From: Thaumasiovibrio sp043421945
GTDB taxonomy: Bacteria > Pseudomonadota > Gammaproteobacteria > Enterobacterales > Vibrionaceae
Assembly: GCA_043421945.1 (NCBI GenBank)
Contig: JBHOGO010000003.1
Coordinates: 93,304-157,303 of the forward strand
Reading direction: 5' to 3'
Length of the DNA stretch: 64,000 bases
The position numbers and the translations under genes were made by a program. Below, piece after piece: positions 35,448 to 44,929 of the stretch. Position 1 is the stretch's first letter; each line of letters starts with the position of its first letter. The notes below the pieces were generated by a model that did not search any database, was not told where the DNA came from, and saw nothing but the letters and a program-made list of their open reading frames with translations.

Positions 35448-36396
35448 GCCACTCTTTCCTTGATAGCGGATTAATGAAAGAACCAATCAAGTCAGACATG
35501 ATGTTCGCAAACAGCACCATGGTTGCAATGCAAATAACACCTGCTTGGATAGCCATATAGTCCTGATCGCTGATGGCATTGAGTAACCATTGACCAATAC
35601 CGGGCCAGTTAAAAATAGACTCAACGATAAATGTCATTGCGATCATAGTTGAAAGCTGCAGACCGAACTTAGGGACGATAGGAGGTAAGGCATTTTTAAT
35701 CACGTGGCGATGTAAAATAGTTAACAACGAAAGCCCTTTTGTCGGGGCGATTTTGACATAATTTTGAGTCATCACTTCTGCAACTGATGAGCGTGTTAAG
35801 CGTGTTATCTCAGTCAGTGGCGAAACTGCAAGGGTTAAGGTTGGCAGTACTAAATGCTGAATGGCATCGAGAAAAGCCTCCATTCTGTAAGGCTTTTCCA
35901 ATAATAGTGTGTCGATGATCCCAAACCCTGTGTGAGACGGAATCGAGTAAAGCAAACTATACCGACCAGAAATAGGCAGCCAACTAAAATGTAAAGCCAA
36001 TATCATGATGAGTAAAATGGCGAGCCAGAAGACGGGAACCGAAAAGCCAAGGAGCGTTACAGAGCTGATCACGGTATCAAGCAACTTCCCCCTTTTTAGT
36101 CCTGCAATGGTTCCAAGGGGAATGCCGACGATAAGTGCGAGAAGGAAAGCAAAAAAACACAATTCAATCGTTGCAGGAAAAAAGCGGAGCAAGTCATCTT
36201 GTATGGGTAAGCCGAGGTGATTGACGCCAAAATCGAATGCTAATAGTTGACGTAAATATAGTGGCCACCCCTCAATGATAGACAAGCCATACCAAGGACC
36301 ATCGATAGCTAATTTTGCAATGTTAAAGCTTACAAAGGTTAGCAATAAAAAAGTCACCACAAATAAATTCAATCTGCGGAGCGCGTAGATAAACAT
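35434..36396 (-). CDS. sapB: SapB, ABC transporter permease
   Basis: 320 residues, DppB-like permease with about six helices. The typical motif is KGLSLLTILHRHVIKNALPP (EAA loop), with TFIVESIFNWPGIGQWLL near the C-terminus. It starts 3 nt after the sapA stop, tightly coupled in sapABCDF. Confidence 0.93.
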   Translation of the reverse strand: MFIYALRRLNLFVVTFLLLTFVSFNIAKLAIDGPWYGLSIIEGWPLYLRQLLAFDFGVNHLGLPIQDDLLRFFPATIELCFFAFLLALIVGIPLGTIAGLKRGKLLDTVISSVTLLGFSVPVFWLAILLIMILALHFSWLPISGRYSLLYSIPSHTGFGIIDTLLLEKPYRMEAFLDAIQHLVLPTLTLAVSPLTEITRLTRSSVAEVMTQNYVKIAPTKGLSLLTILHRHVIKNALPPIVPKFGLQLSTMIAMTFIVESIFNWPGIGQWLLNAISDQDYMAIQAGVICIATMVLFANIMSDLIGSFINPLSRKEWHAVK

Positions 36397-36399
36397 AAG

Positions 36400-38046
36400 T
36401 TACTCACTACGATACACGGTAGAAAAAGACCGTGTGCCAAAAGGACTGAGCTGAAGCCCTCCAATAGAGCGAAGGTGTGCTTGGTAGTGATGGCTATGAA
36501 GAAGTGGAATCACAGGCGTTTCCTGATGGATGACTTCTTGTGCGAGCCGATAGTACCGCATACGTTGTTTCTCTTGGTTAGTCTTTAACGCCAGTTCTAA
36601 TAAATTGTCAAATTGGAGATTACACCATTGAGCGCTGTTTGTTCCGACGCTAATTGCATCGCACGATAAAATGGGACGCAGGAAGCTATCGGGGTCGCCA
36701 TTAGTCGCTCGCCAGCCCGTTAGAAGCAAATCATAACTAAATCCGTTATCTAACACAAAATTGTCGCTGTGATTGAAGCGTATTAGCTCAATTTCTAAAC
36801 CAATTTCGCGTAAATCGGCCTCAATGAGCTCTGCGGTTTTATGTGCGCCTAAGTCAAATGAAAAATCATTGTTGAAAAAGGCCAGTTTAATAACCTGCCC
36901 CTCTGCATAGTTGCTTTTTTCCAAGTAAGCCTTTGCAATAGTAGGATGGTAGCCAACTCGAGATTGTTGGGAATCGTAGGCCCATGAAGAGGGGGGAAGG
37001 ACTGAATCCGCTTTCTGGCCAGCACCGTGATAAACAGAATCAATGATTTTTTGTTTGTCGATCGCGGTTGAGATGGCTTTTCTAAGTAGTGGGTCACTAA
37101 ACAGATAACTATCATGGTTTATGGCGAGATAGTTGACGTTAAGACCACTTTGACGACGCAATTCAAGGTTAGGATCACTATCGATCAGTGTGATCTGACT
37201 ATCGGGTGGAGAATCAATGACATCACACTCGCCAGTCATCAGCTTCGCAAGGCGCCCTATGCCCTTGGTGGATAAGTCAAAAACAACCTGCTCCATCTTT
37301 GCTGCACCTTGCCAATATTCCCAGTGCCGTTGTAGGCGGACATGACTATGTTCATGATACTCAATAAACTGAAAAGGGCCTGTGCCGAGAGGCTGACTGT
37401 CAAACTGCTCTAGACGCTCTGCGTGCTGTAGATATTCACCGTACTCTTTTGAGTGGATAACCGCAGGTGCTGTTGCCAACATGGAGAGAAAAGCATTATC
37501 GGTTCGATAGAGGGAAAAAGTGACAGTATGAGGGCCGTCAGCGACGACATCCGAGACGATACTGTCAAAGCCAAGGCTCTCAAACCAAGGGTATTGCCCA
37601 CCAGAAACAGGGTGGTAAGGGTGATCTAAGTCTAAGATACGCTTGAAGCTAAAGACCACATCGTCAGCATTTAAGAAACGGCTGGGGGTAAAGTGTGGGG
37701 TTTGATGGAACGTTACGCCTTCACGGAGATAAAATGTATAGGAGAGCCCATCTTCGCTAATACTCCAGCTTCGTGCTAAGGCGGGTAAAGGGTGGTGACT
37801 GTTTGCATCAATATCGAGTAGGCGCTCAAATATTTGTGCTCCTAAATGATTAACCGATTGACTATCGAAGGCAAGCTGAGGGTTAAGGGTTTTAATTGCA
37901 TCTTCGCCGCAATAGACAAAGCCATGTTGCTTTAGGTTTGATACTTTTTCGTCATCGCTCCCACAGCCAGCGAACAGTAGGCCAGCTAGGCCGACAAGTA
38001 TTGCTCTGTACATTGTTACCCAATGAGATTTATCAAATCTACTCAT
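36400..38046 (-). CDS. sapA: SapA, peptide-binding component, predicted lipoprotein
   Basis: 548 residues (E. coli SapA 547), SBP_bac_5 fold with RHWEYWQGAAKMEQVVF and NYLAINHDSYLF. The N-terminus has a lipobox LLFAGC with the cysteine at about residue 28, so it is likely membrane-anchored, whereas E. coli SapA is soluble. ATG 38046 is chosen because AAGGA lies 7 nt upstream, and it overlaps the pspF stop, suggesting pspF-sap co-transcription. An internal ATG at 38013 is the alternative. It binds peptides or polyamines; the ligand is unknown. Confidence 0.92.
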   Translation of the reverse strand: MSRFDKSHWVTMYRAILVGLAGLLFAGCGSDDEKVSNLKQHGFVYCGEDAIKTLNPQLAFDSQSVNHLGAQIFERLLDIDANSHHPLPALARSWSISEDGLSYTFYLREGVTFHQTPHFTPSRFLNADDVVFSFKRILDLDHPYHPVSGGQYPWFESLGFDSIVSDVVADGPHTVTFSLYRTDNAFLSMLATAPAVIHSKEYGEYLQHAERLEQFDSQPLGTGPFQFIEYHEHSHVRLQRHWEYWQGAAKMEQVVFDLSTKGIGRLAKLMTGECDVIDSPPDSQITLIDSDPNLELRRQSGLNVNYLAINHDSYLFSDPLLRKAISTAIDKQKIIDSVYHGAGQKADSVLPPSSWAYDSQQSRVGYHPTIAKAYLEKSNYAEGQVIKLAFFNNDFSFDLGAHKTAELIEADLREIGLEIELIRFNHSDNFVLDNGFSYDLLLTGWRATNGDPDSFLRPILSCDAISVGTNSAQWCNLQFDNLLELALKTNQEKQRMRYYRLAQEVIHQETPVIPLLHSHHYQAHLRSIGGLQLSPFGTRSFSTVYRSE

Positions 38047-39070
38047 CCTCTTGTCCTTCTACAGAGAGCTGGTGTTTTCGAAGTAAGCCCCTTAATTGAT
38101 GATAGCTTAGCTGCAAAGCGTCAGCGGTTTTACGCTGATTGAAGTGATACTTCTGCAAAGCCTCTTTGACAATTTCGCACTCTTGCTCGGCTTGAAATGT
38201 TCGCAGGTCAAACGGGAGAGTGGGCGCACAGAGGTGTTTGCCATCATCTTCTTTTCTTTTTTCTTGTGAGTCTTTGCTAGAGCTGTCTCGCCAAGGCGCC
38301 TGAAAAGGGTCAAATTGAATACGTTCAATGGGAAGCTCTGGGTCAGTATGATGAAAGATGGCTCGTTCAATAACATTTTTAAGCTCGCGAACATTACCTG
38401 GCCACTCGTAGTCGAGAAGTGTCTGCTGTAACTGAGGGGAAAAGCCGGCAAAAAGAGGGAGGCTCATCTCACGACACATCCTTAAGGCATAGAACTCAGC
38501 GAGTAAAAGTATGTCTTCGTGTCGCTCACGAAGAGGAGGAAGATGAATAACATCAAAGGCAAGCCGGTCAAGCAGGTCGGCGCGGAAGGTGCCTTCAGCG
38601 GCCATTGCGGGCAGGTCTGCGTTGGTTGCACAGATTAAACGAACGTCAGCGTGCAGTGTTTTTTGACCTCCGACACGCTCATATTGCCCATACTCGATCA
38701 CCTTTAGTAATTTTTCTTGAACGCGAAGTGGACAAGTTGCAAGCTCATCTAAGAAAAGACTTCCACCTTCAGCACGCTCGAATCGTCCAGCATGGCGTCG
38801 TTTAGCGTCGGTAAAAGCGCCAGATTCGTGTCCGAATAACTCAGTGTCCATCACACCATCGCTGATCGCGGCACAGTTTAAGGACACTAAAGGGTGATTC
38901 CAGCGTGCAGAGAGATAGTGGAGCCGTTGTGCAATCAGCTCTTTACCTGTTCCCCTCTCACCGATGATAAGGACAGGCTTGTTGATTCTGGCGAGTCTAG
39001 ACACTTGATCGATGACAGCAAGAAATAGATCGGATTCACCAATTAAACTTTCCGTAGCGCGATTGGTCAT
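38039..39070 (-). CDS. pspF: PspF, sigma54 activator of the phage-shock operon
   Basis: 343 residues. It has no receiver domain, only a AAA+ domain (Walker A GERGTGKE at about 37-44, Walker B SLFLDELA) and a C-terminal Fis-type helix-turn-helix (TADALQLSYHQLRGLLRK). The sigma54-contacting loop reads GAFTDA (about 84-89) where E. coli has GAFTGA. PspA binds PspF and represses it. It is divergent from pspA and its stop overlaps the sapA start. The frame is open upstream to 39241, but ATG 39070 is the family start. Confidence 0.94.
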   Translation of the reverse strand: MTNRATESLIGESDLFLAVIDQVSRLARINKPVLIIGERGTGKELIAQRLHYLSARWNHPLVSLNCAAISDGVMDTELFGHESGAFTDAKRRHAGRFERAEGGSLFLDELATCPLRVQEKLLKVIEYGQYERVGGQKTLHADVRLICATNADLPAMAAEGTFRADLLDRLAFDVIHLPPLRERHEDILLLAEFYALRMCREMSLPLFAGFSPQLQQTLLDYEWPGNVRELKNVIERAIFHHTDPELPIERIQFDPFQAPWRDSSSKDSQEKRKEDDGKHLCAPTLPFDLRTFQAEQECEIVKEALQKYHFNQRKTADALQLSYHQLRGLLRKHQLSVEGQEDE

Positions 39071-39159
39071 AATCACTAACTTGTGGTTAATTTTATCAAA
39101 TGATAGCAGCGTTTTGGTCAGGCAGTGTAGTAATCGATTGAAAAATAGCCATAAAAAAG

Positions 39160-39176
39160 TTGGCATACGACTTGTA
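39160..39176 (+). promoter_or_regulatory. Sigma54 promoter of pspA
   Basis: TTGGCATACGACTTGTA matches the -24/-12 consensus TTGGCACG-N4-TTGCW with GG and GT 10 nt apart (GC to GT at -12). It is about 68 bp before the pspA ATG. PspF binding sites and an IHF site should lie just upstream in the 39071-39159 gap; I cannot pinpoint them. Confidence 0.6.
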
Positions 39177-39243
39177 TTACCTAGGTGGAGCAAACTGCTA
39201 AATTGAGAGCAGTGAAAAATAGATAACTGTTTAGGAGTCAATT

Positions 39244-39909
39244 ATGGGTGTTTTTTCAAGATTTGCCGATATTGTTAATGCGAATGTCACGGCACTGCTG
39301 GATAAAGCAGAAAATCCACAGAAAATGGTTCGCATGATCATTCAAGAAATGGAAGATACGCTCGTTGAAGTGCGCACCTCTTCTGCAAAAGCTTTAGCGG
39401 ATAAGAAAGAGCTTGAACGAAAAGTGCGAGCAGTTAAGGCACAAGTTTCTGACTGGCAGGAGAAAGCGGGACTTGCGTTGGAACGTGGTCGTGAAGATCT
39501 CGCGCGTGCAGCACTGATCGAAAAGCAGAAAGTCAGTGACCTTGCCCTTGCACTCGATGAAGAGATGCATCTTGTTGAAGAGACGATCAATAAACTCGCG
39601 AGTGAAGTGGCAGAGCTGGAAAGTAAGTTAATGGAAACTCGTGCTCGTCAGCAAGCCTTAGTGATGCGCCATCAAGCCGCAGATAATCGTCGTGATGTTC
39701 GTCGCCAACTGGATACCGGAAAGGTCGATGAAGCGATGGCAAAGTTCGAACAGTACGAACGCCGCATTGATGAGATAGAAGCTGAAGCCGATAGCTATTC
39801 CATCGGACGTGGTCAGTCATTAGAAGATGAGTTCGCTAATTTACAGGCTCAGGATGAGATCGAGAAAGAGTTAGCGAAAATGAAGAAAAAAATGAAAGGT
39901 AAGGAGTAA
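39244..39909 (+). CDS. pspA: Phage shock protein A
   Basis: 221 residues, almost entirely coiled coil, with the conserved start MGVFSRFADIVNANVTALLDKAENP. PspA (ESCRT-III-like) binds damaged inner membrane and otherwise represses PspF. It has its own sigma54 promoter and is 3 nt from pspB. Confidence 0.97.
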   Translation: MGVFSRFADIVNANVTALLDKAENPQKMVRMIIQEMEDTLVEVRTSSAKALADKKELERKVRAVKAQVSDWQEKAGLALERGREDLARAALIEKQKVSDLALALDEEMHLVEETINKLASEVAELESKLMETRARQQALVMRHQAADNRRDVRRQLDTGKVDEAMAKFEQYERRIDEIEAEADSYSIGRGQSLEDEFANLQAQDEIEKELAKMKKKMKGKE

Positions 39910-39912
39910 CTT

Positions 39913-40140
39913 ATGATGTCATGGGCATTAGCGGTACCTCTAATCGTATTTCTCGTTGTAGTGGCACCGATTTGGCTGGTGCTCCATTACCGAAGCAAGC
40001 GGCACACAGGGCAGGGACTCAGTGCGGAAGACTCTGCTCAGCTACAAGCTCTCAGCGATAAAGCAGAGCGAATGCAAGAGCGTGTTATCACGCTTGAAAA
40101 GATTTTAGATGCAGAGTCACCTGGATGGAGGCAACGATAA
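39913..40140 (+). CDS. pspB: Phage shock protein B
   Basis: 75 residues. It has one N-terminal membrane helix, the IWLVLHYRSKR junction and a short coiled coil. It senses stress with PspC. AAGGAG lies 6-7 nt before the ATG at 39913; a second ATG follows at 39916. The stop overlaps the pspC start. Confidence 0.92.
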   Translation: MMSWALAVPLIVFLVVVAPIWLVLHYRSKRHTGQGLSAEDSAQLQALSDKAERMQERVITLEKILDAESPGWRQR

Positions 40141-40532
40141 TGAGTTGTTCAAGAACAAGACTCTACCGTGATCCAAGAAATGGCAAAGTCGGGGGAGTAT
40201 GTGCAGGTATTGCGACTAAGCTCGATATGGAAGTTTGGCTCGTTCGAATTGTTGTGATTTGCGCAGTGCTATTTATGGGGCCGTTTACCTTCATTGCTTA
40301 CTTCGTTGCTTGTTTAGTCTTAGACAAAGCCCCTGCCGAACAAGTTGAACGTCAGAAACAACGAAAAGCACATAAAGTGAAGCAAAGGCACTGGCAATCG
40401 GGAACGACTCCGAGCAATGTCTTGCAGAAATTGAAAGAAGAGCTCGATCAGCAAGACAAGCAGTTACAAGCGATGGAAGCGTACGTCACTTCCTCGCGGT
40501 TTAAAGTCGATAGAGAGTTCAGTAAGTTGTAA
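40140..40532 (+). CDS. pspC: Phage shock protein C
   Basis: 130 residues. The PspC domain LYRDPRNGKVGGVCAGIA precedes a helix pair (about 40-65) and a coiled-coil tail. With PspB it releases PspA from PspF. ATG 40140 overlaps the pspB TAA, with GGAGG 8 nt upstream. No pspD follows; a terminator closes the operon. Confidence 0.94.
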   Translation: MSCSRTRLYRDPRNGKVGGVCAGIATKLDMEVWLVRIVVICAVLFMGPFTFIAYFVACLVLDKAPAEQVERQKQRKAHKVKQRHWQSGTTPSNVLQKLKEELDQQDKQLQAMEAYVTSSRFKVDREFSKL

Positions 40533-40553
40533 TGTTGTTTGTACTTGCGAAGT

Positions 40554-40590
40554 ACCGATGCAGTAGTAATGACTGCATTGGTGCTTTTTT
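40554..40590 (+). terminator. psp operon terminator
   Basis: ACCGATGCAGT and ACTGCATTGGT form an 11-bp stem (one G-T pair) with a 7-nt loop, then GC and six Ts. Confidence 0.88.
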
Positions 40591-40674
40591 GTGGTCGGGT
40601 AAAATTTAATAGAAGCGTTACCAACGGTAATGTCACAGACGGCGTAAGATCGATTGAGGGAGATGTGAAAAGTA

Positions 40675-42069
40675 ATGAAAGTCAGTATTGGCAATGAAGT
40701 AAACAAATGGGTAAGCCGTGGCTTAGATCGTCATGTTAGGTTAGCGGTCACAGGACTGTCTACTGCCGGTAAGACTGCGTTTATTACGTCCCTCGTCAAC
40801 CAACTTCTTCATGTGAGTACAAACCCACGCTTACCCTTGTTTAGCCCTGTTAGAGACGGTGTGTTACAAGGTGCCAAGCGTGTACTTCAGCCTGACCTCT
40901 GTATGGCGAGGTTTGGGTATGATGAAGGTATGAGCCGTTTACTTTCTGATCCGTCTGATTGGCCGAAACCAACGAATGATGTTAGCCAAATACGACTCGC
41001 ATTGAAATATACACCGCAACATGGCGCGTTGAAATATCTTCAAAATAGCGCAACCTTATACCTCGACATTATTGATTACCCCGGCGAGTGGTTGCTTGAT
41101 CTACCGATGCTTGAACAAGATTTCTATGCATGGTCAAAGCAACAATTTAACACATTAACTGGATCGAGAGAGTCATTAGCATCATCTTGGCGTTCGGCAT
41201 TGGCAACGATTGATTGGTCTGCGACAGCAGACGAAAGTGAATTGGCGACAGTCAGCCAGTTTTATACTGAATATCTTCATCAGTGCAAAGAGGAAGGCGG
41301 ACTGCATTGGGTGCAACCCGGTCGTTTTGTCTTGCCTGGAGAGCTAGCAGGCGCCCCTGTGTTACAGTTTTTTCCAATTGATCCCAATGTTGTTAGCGCA
41401 CAAATGCTTAATGAAGCTTCTCCAGAATCGCCGCTAGGTGTACTTAAAGAGCGGTTCGAACATTATAAACAACATGTCATTAAGCCGTTTTATAAGCAGC
41501 ATTTTTCTAAGTTTGATCGTCAAATTATTCTTGTTGATTGTCTGCAGCCACTGAACAGCGGGCCAGAATCATTTAATGACATGCGGCAAGCTATCGAACA
41601 TTTAATGGGTAGCTTTCGCTATGGCAGAAATACGTTATTAAAACGTCTATTTGCTCCAAAGATAGATAAAGTGTTGTTTGCTGCCACTAAAGCGGATCAT
41701 GTCACACCAGAACAGCACCCACATATGGTGAGTCTCATGCAGCAAATCGTTCATGAAGCCTATCAGCACGCGAGTTTTGAAGGCATTGACATGGAGTGCC
41801 TTAGCTTAGCGTCCATTAGTACGACAGTGCCTGGTTTTGTTAATCACCAAGGCCAGCAGGTTGCTGCATTACAAGGTACAAGCCTCGACGGCACGCCACG
41901 CATGTTATTTCCTGGCGATGTGCCAAAGCGTCTTCCCGACCAAACATTTTGGGAAAAACAGGGATTCGATTTTATTCCTTTTCGTCCTCAACCGCATGCG
42001 AGTGATGAGCCACTACCTCATATTCGGATGGATAAGGCGCTGCAGTATTTATTAGGAGATAAGTTTTAG
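40675..42069 (+). CDS. ycjX: YcjX-family P-loop NTPase
   Basis: 464 residues, with a P-loop GLSTAGKTAFITSL (about 22-35) and the family DYPGEWLLDLP motif. It is a predicted GTPase/ATPase of the phage-shock-associated YcjX family, with unknown function. It is followed immediately (0 nt) by ycjF and then tyrR, the order seen in E. coli. Confidence 0.92.
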   Translation: MKVSIGNEVNKWVSRGLDRHVRLAVTGLSTAGKTAFITSLVNQLLHVSTNPRLPLFSPVRDGVLQGAKRVLQPDLCMARFGYDEGMSRLLSDPSDWPKPTNDVSQIRLALKYTPQHGALKYLQNSATLYLDIIDYPGEWLLDLPMLEQDFYAWSKQQFNTLTGSRESLASSWRSALATIDWSATADESELATVSQFYTEYLHQCKEEGGLHWVQPGRFVLPGELAGAPVLQFFPIDPNVVSAQMLNEASPESPLGVLKERFEHYKQHVIKPFYKQHFSKFDRQIILVDCLQPLNSGPESFNDMRQAIEHLMGSFRYGRNTLLKRLFAPKIDKVLFAATKADHVTPEQHPHMVSLMQQIVHEAYQHASFEGIDMECLSLASISTTVPGFVNHQGQQVAALQGTSLDGTPRMLFPGDVPKRLPDQTFWEKQGFDFIPFRPQPHASDEPLPHIRMDKALQYLLGDKF

Positions 42070-43101
42070 ATGAGCATCAAAAGCCGAATCGATTTTGAGC
42101 AAGCCTCTACGGTTGAACAAGTTGCTCAAGAGCAAGCAAAGTCTGCCTCTCTTAATGCCCAGCAGTTGTTCGATGAAAATACTCAATTTGAGTTAGTTGC
42201 TGCTGAAGAAGAGCTCGCAGAGATTATCATTGATAGCAAGCCTAAACGTCGATGGGGTTTGAAAGCTCTAGGTATTAGCTTTTTAAGCTTAGTCGGTTGG
42301 CAGACCGTTGATCATATTGCCTCTGCTTTTGCTCAAGGGGATTGGCTTAGCTTAGGGTGGGGGGGATTCGTTGGCGCACTTTCTTTATTGGGTGTAAGAG
42401 CTGTTGGCTCTGAATGGCTGTACTTACGTCGTCTAAAGCAACGCCAGTCTGAACGAGAGAGGGGTGAACAGCTTTTAGTCAAAGAAGGTATTGGTGAAGC
42501 GAAAGCATTTTGCCAGAAAGTGGTAGAGAAGGGTGCAAAACATAGCGAAGGCTATGATCGCTGGCTTCATTCGCTTTCTGCTACCCATAATGATCGAGAA
42601 GTGCTTGAAATGTTCGATAGCATGGTACTGACCGCGCAGGATGAACAAGCGAGACAGCTGGTTGCTAAGCATGCAAAAGAAGCCGGTTTAATGGTGGCGG
42701 TGAGCCCATTAGCAACCGCAGACATGTTGCTGGTAGCATGGCGCACATTGTCGATGGTGAATAAATTGAGTGCGTTATATGGTGTTGAGCTGAGTTACTT
42801 CTCTCGGATTGCCATGTTGAAAATGCTCGTGAGAAACATGGCGATGGTCGGTGTGTCTGAAATAGCCCTAGATGCAAGTATGGATATGCTTTCAATGGAT
42901 TTAACGGGTAAGATTTCAGCACGCGCAGGTCAAGGTCTTGGTGTCGGGTTATTGACCGCGAGGCTAGGTCTGAAAACGATGGAAATGTTAAGGCCTTTGC
43001 CATGGTTAGGTCGTCGTCCACTGAAGTTAGTGGATGTCCGAAAAGATTTATTGCGAGAGTTTCGTCGTATTGGGCAAGGAAATAAGACTGAGACGAAGTA
43101 A
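42070..43101 (+). CDS. ycjF: YcjF-family membrane protein (TIGR01620)
   Basis: 343 residues, basic, with two predicted membrane helices (about 67-83 and 95-110) and a C-terminal UPF0283 domain (TVDHIASAFAQGD to LGLKTMEMLRPLP). It starts directly after the ycjX stop with AGGAG upstream. It is linked to the psp regulon in gammaproteobacteria. Confidence 0.9.
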   Translation: MSIKSRIDFEQASTVEQVAQEQAKSASLNAQQLFDENTQFELVAAEEELAEIIIDSKPKRRWGLKALGISFLSLVGWQTVDHIASAFAQGDWLSLGWGGFVGALSLLGVRAVGSEWLYLRRLKQRQSERERGEQLLVKEGIGEAKAFCQKVVEKGAKHSEGYDRWLHSLSATHNDREVLEMFDSMVLTAQDEQARQLVAKHAKEAGLMVAVSPLATADMLLVAWRTLSMVNKLSALYGVELSYFSRIAMLKMLVRNMAMVGVSEIALDASMDMLSMDLTGKISARAGQGLGVGLLTARLGLKTMEMLRPLPWLGRRPLKLVDVRKDLLREFRRIGQGNKTETK

Positions 43102-43365
43102 TAATACGGTGACGAGTAATGTCTTTAAGGTATCTGTTGATGCTTATAGGTTGAAACGTGCGCATCCAGTGTTGTATTGCGCATATTTCTGTATCCACTG
43201 ACTTGACTCCCCAGAGGTCGCGACGCACACTTTACTCACTGTCAACTTATCCTGACAGTGTATGTTTCTGTTTTCGTGTGTATTGGCAATGTTTGTTATC
43301 GCTGAATGGGCTGTATTGACATTGCTGCACACGGCATAAATTTTTGGGTTGGGAAGGCATCCGAT

Positions 43366-44928
43366 ATGCGTCTTGAAGTACAGTGTGAAGATCGATTAGG
43401 TTTAACGCGCGAATTGTTGGACATTCTTGCTGAAAAAGAGATTGATCTCCGCGGCATTGAGATAGATACCTCTGGTATTATATTTTTGAATTGCCCCGAA
43501 ATAGAATTTGAGCAATTCAGTAAATTAATGTCTCAGATCCGTCTAATAGACGGCGTGCTAGATGTAAGAAAAATTCAATTTATGCCGGGTGAGCGCGAAC
43601 ATCGTGAACTCAAATCTCTGCTAGGCAGCTTACCAGACCCCGTATTCTCTGTTGACCTTAGTGGTAAAGTTGCGTTGGCAAACCAAGCTGCATGTCAGCT
43701 TTATTCGACGCCAGCTGAGCTGATAAAAGGTCACTCGATAGATGAGTTCTTAAGTCAGTTTAATTTTACTAAATGGCTAGAAATGCATAAGCGGGAGTAT
43801 GAACCCAAAGAGAATGACATCCCGCCGATGCATACCGAAATGGTTGTTATTAGTGGTTTAGATTATGTCATGGAGGTTATGCCTGTTTATGTTTCTGACG
43901 AGTCCAAAGCGCAGGTCTTGGCGAGTGCGGTGGTTTTATTAAAAGCTGCAGCGGGTTTACAGCGTCCGATTTGGCGTCAAAATTATGATCATACTGGATT
44001 TGAACATCTTATTGGTCAATCTAGTCGTTTTAAATTATTGCTAAACCAGGCCAAGAAATTAGCACTGCTTGATGCACCATTATTAATTCAGGGGGAAACG
44101 GGAACGGGCAAAGAAGTACTTGCACGTGCTTGTCATCAGCGTTCACCCCGTAGTCAACACCCTTTCTTGTTATTAAACAGCGTTTCGATGCCGGACAATG
44201 CGGTTGAAACAGAGCTGTTTGGCCATCTTGAGGCTGATGGAACGACAAAGAAAGGGATTTTTGAACAGGCTGATGGGGGCACCGTCTTCCTCTATGAAGT
44301 GGGTGAAATGTCGCCACACCTTCAGATAAAGCTGCTGCGGTTCCTACAAGATGGTACCTTCCGCCGCGTTGGTGAAGAGCAAGAAGTCAGCGTGGATGTT
44401 CGCGTGATTTGCTCTACGCAACGTAAGCTCGTTGATTTGGTTGCTGAAGGTAAGTTTCGAGAAGACCTTTATTATCGCTTAAATGTGCTTTCTTTGAATG
44501 TGCCGCCGCTTCGTGATCGGAGTGCTGATATTTTACCACTATCAGAGCTTTTTTTAGCTCAGTTTGCAGCGGAACTGCAACAGGTGAAACCTGAGTTAAC
44601 AGAAAAAGCACAAGAGCACCTCTCTCAGTATCCATGGCCGGGTAATATACGCCAGCTGCGCAATATTTTGTTACGTAGTCTTTCTCAGTTAGAAGGGCGA
44701 GAGATGGATAGCAGCGACTTGCAGCTTCCTGAGGTAGAAAGTAATGCGCTGCTCAGTGAAGCAAACTTAGATGGTTCGTTAGATGAGATTATGGGGCGTT
44801 ATGAAGCGTCTATTTTAACGAATTTGTATAAATCATTCCCTTCTACACGCAAATTGGCCAAGCGATTAGGAGTCTCCCATACTGCGGTGGCCAATAAGTT
44901 GCGAGAGTATGCGATCAATAAGTCGTAA
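43366..44928 (+). CDS. tyrR: Transcriptional regulator TyrR
   Basis: 520 residues. It has an N-terminal ACT domain (MRLEVQCEDRLGLTRELLDI), a PAS domain (about 85-195), a AAA+ domain (Walker A GETGTGKE at 243-250) and a C-terminal helix-turn-helix (TRKLAKRLGVSHTAVANKL). As in E. coli TyrR the GAFTGA loop is missing. Unusually, the Walker B site reads VFLYE, with Y310 in place of the expected aspartate. ATG 43366 matches the family. It likely controls tyrP at 6.1 kb. It is followed 1 nt later by the acetyltransferase. Confidence 0.95.
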   Translation: MRLEVQCEDRLGLTRELLDILAEKEIDLRGIEIDTSGIIFLNCPEIEFEQFSKLMSQIRLIDGVLDVRKIQFMPGEREHRELKSLLGSLPDPVFSVDLSGKVALANQAACQLYSTPAELIKGHSIDEFLSQFNFTKWLEMHKREYEPKENDIPPMHTEMVVISGLDYVMEVMPVYVSDESKAQVLASAVVLLKAAAGLQRPIWRQNYDHTGFEHLIGQSSRFKLLLNQAKKLALLDAPLLIQGETGTGKEVLARACHQRSPRSQHPFLLLNSVSMPDNAVETELFGHLEADGTTKKGIFEQADGGTVFLYEVGEMSPHLQIKLLRFLQDGTFRRVGEEQEVSVDVRVICSTQRKLVDLVAEGKFREDLYYRLNVLSLNVPPLRDRSADILPLSELFLAQFAAELQQVKPELTEKAQEHLSQYPWPGNIRQLRNILLRSLSQLEGREMDSSDLQLPEVESNALLSEANLDGSLDEIMGRYEASILTNLYKSFPSTRKLAKRLGVSHTAVANKLREYAINKS

Positions 44929-44929
44929 T

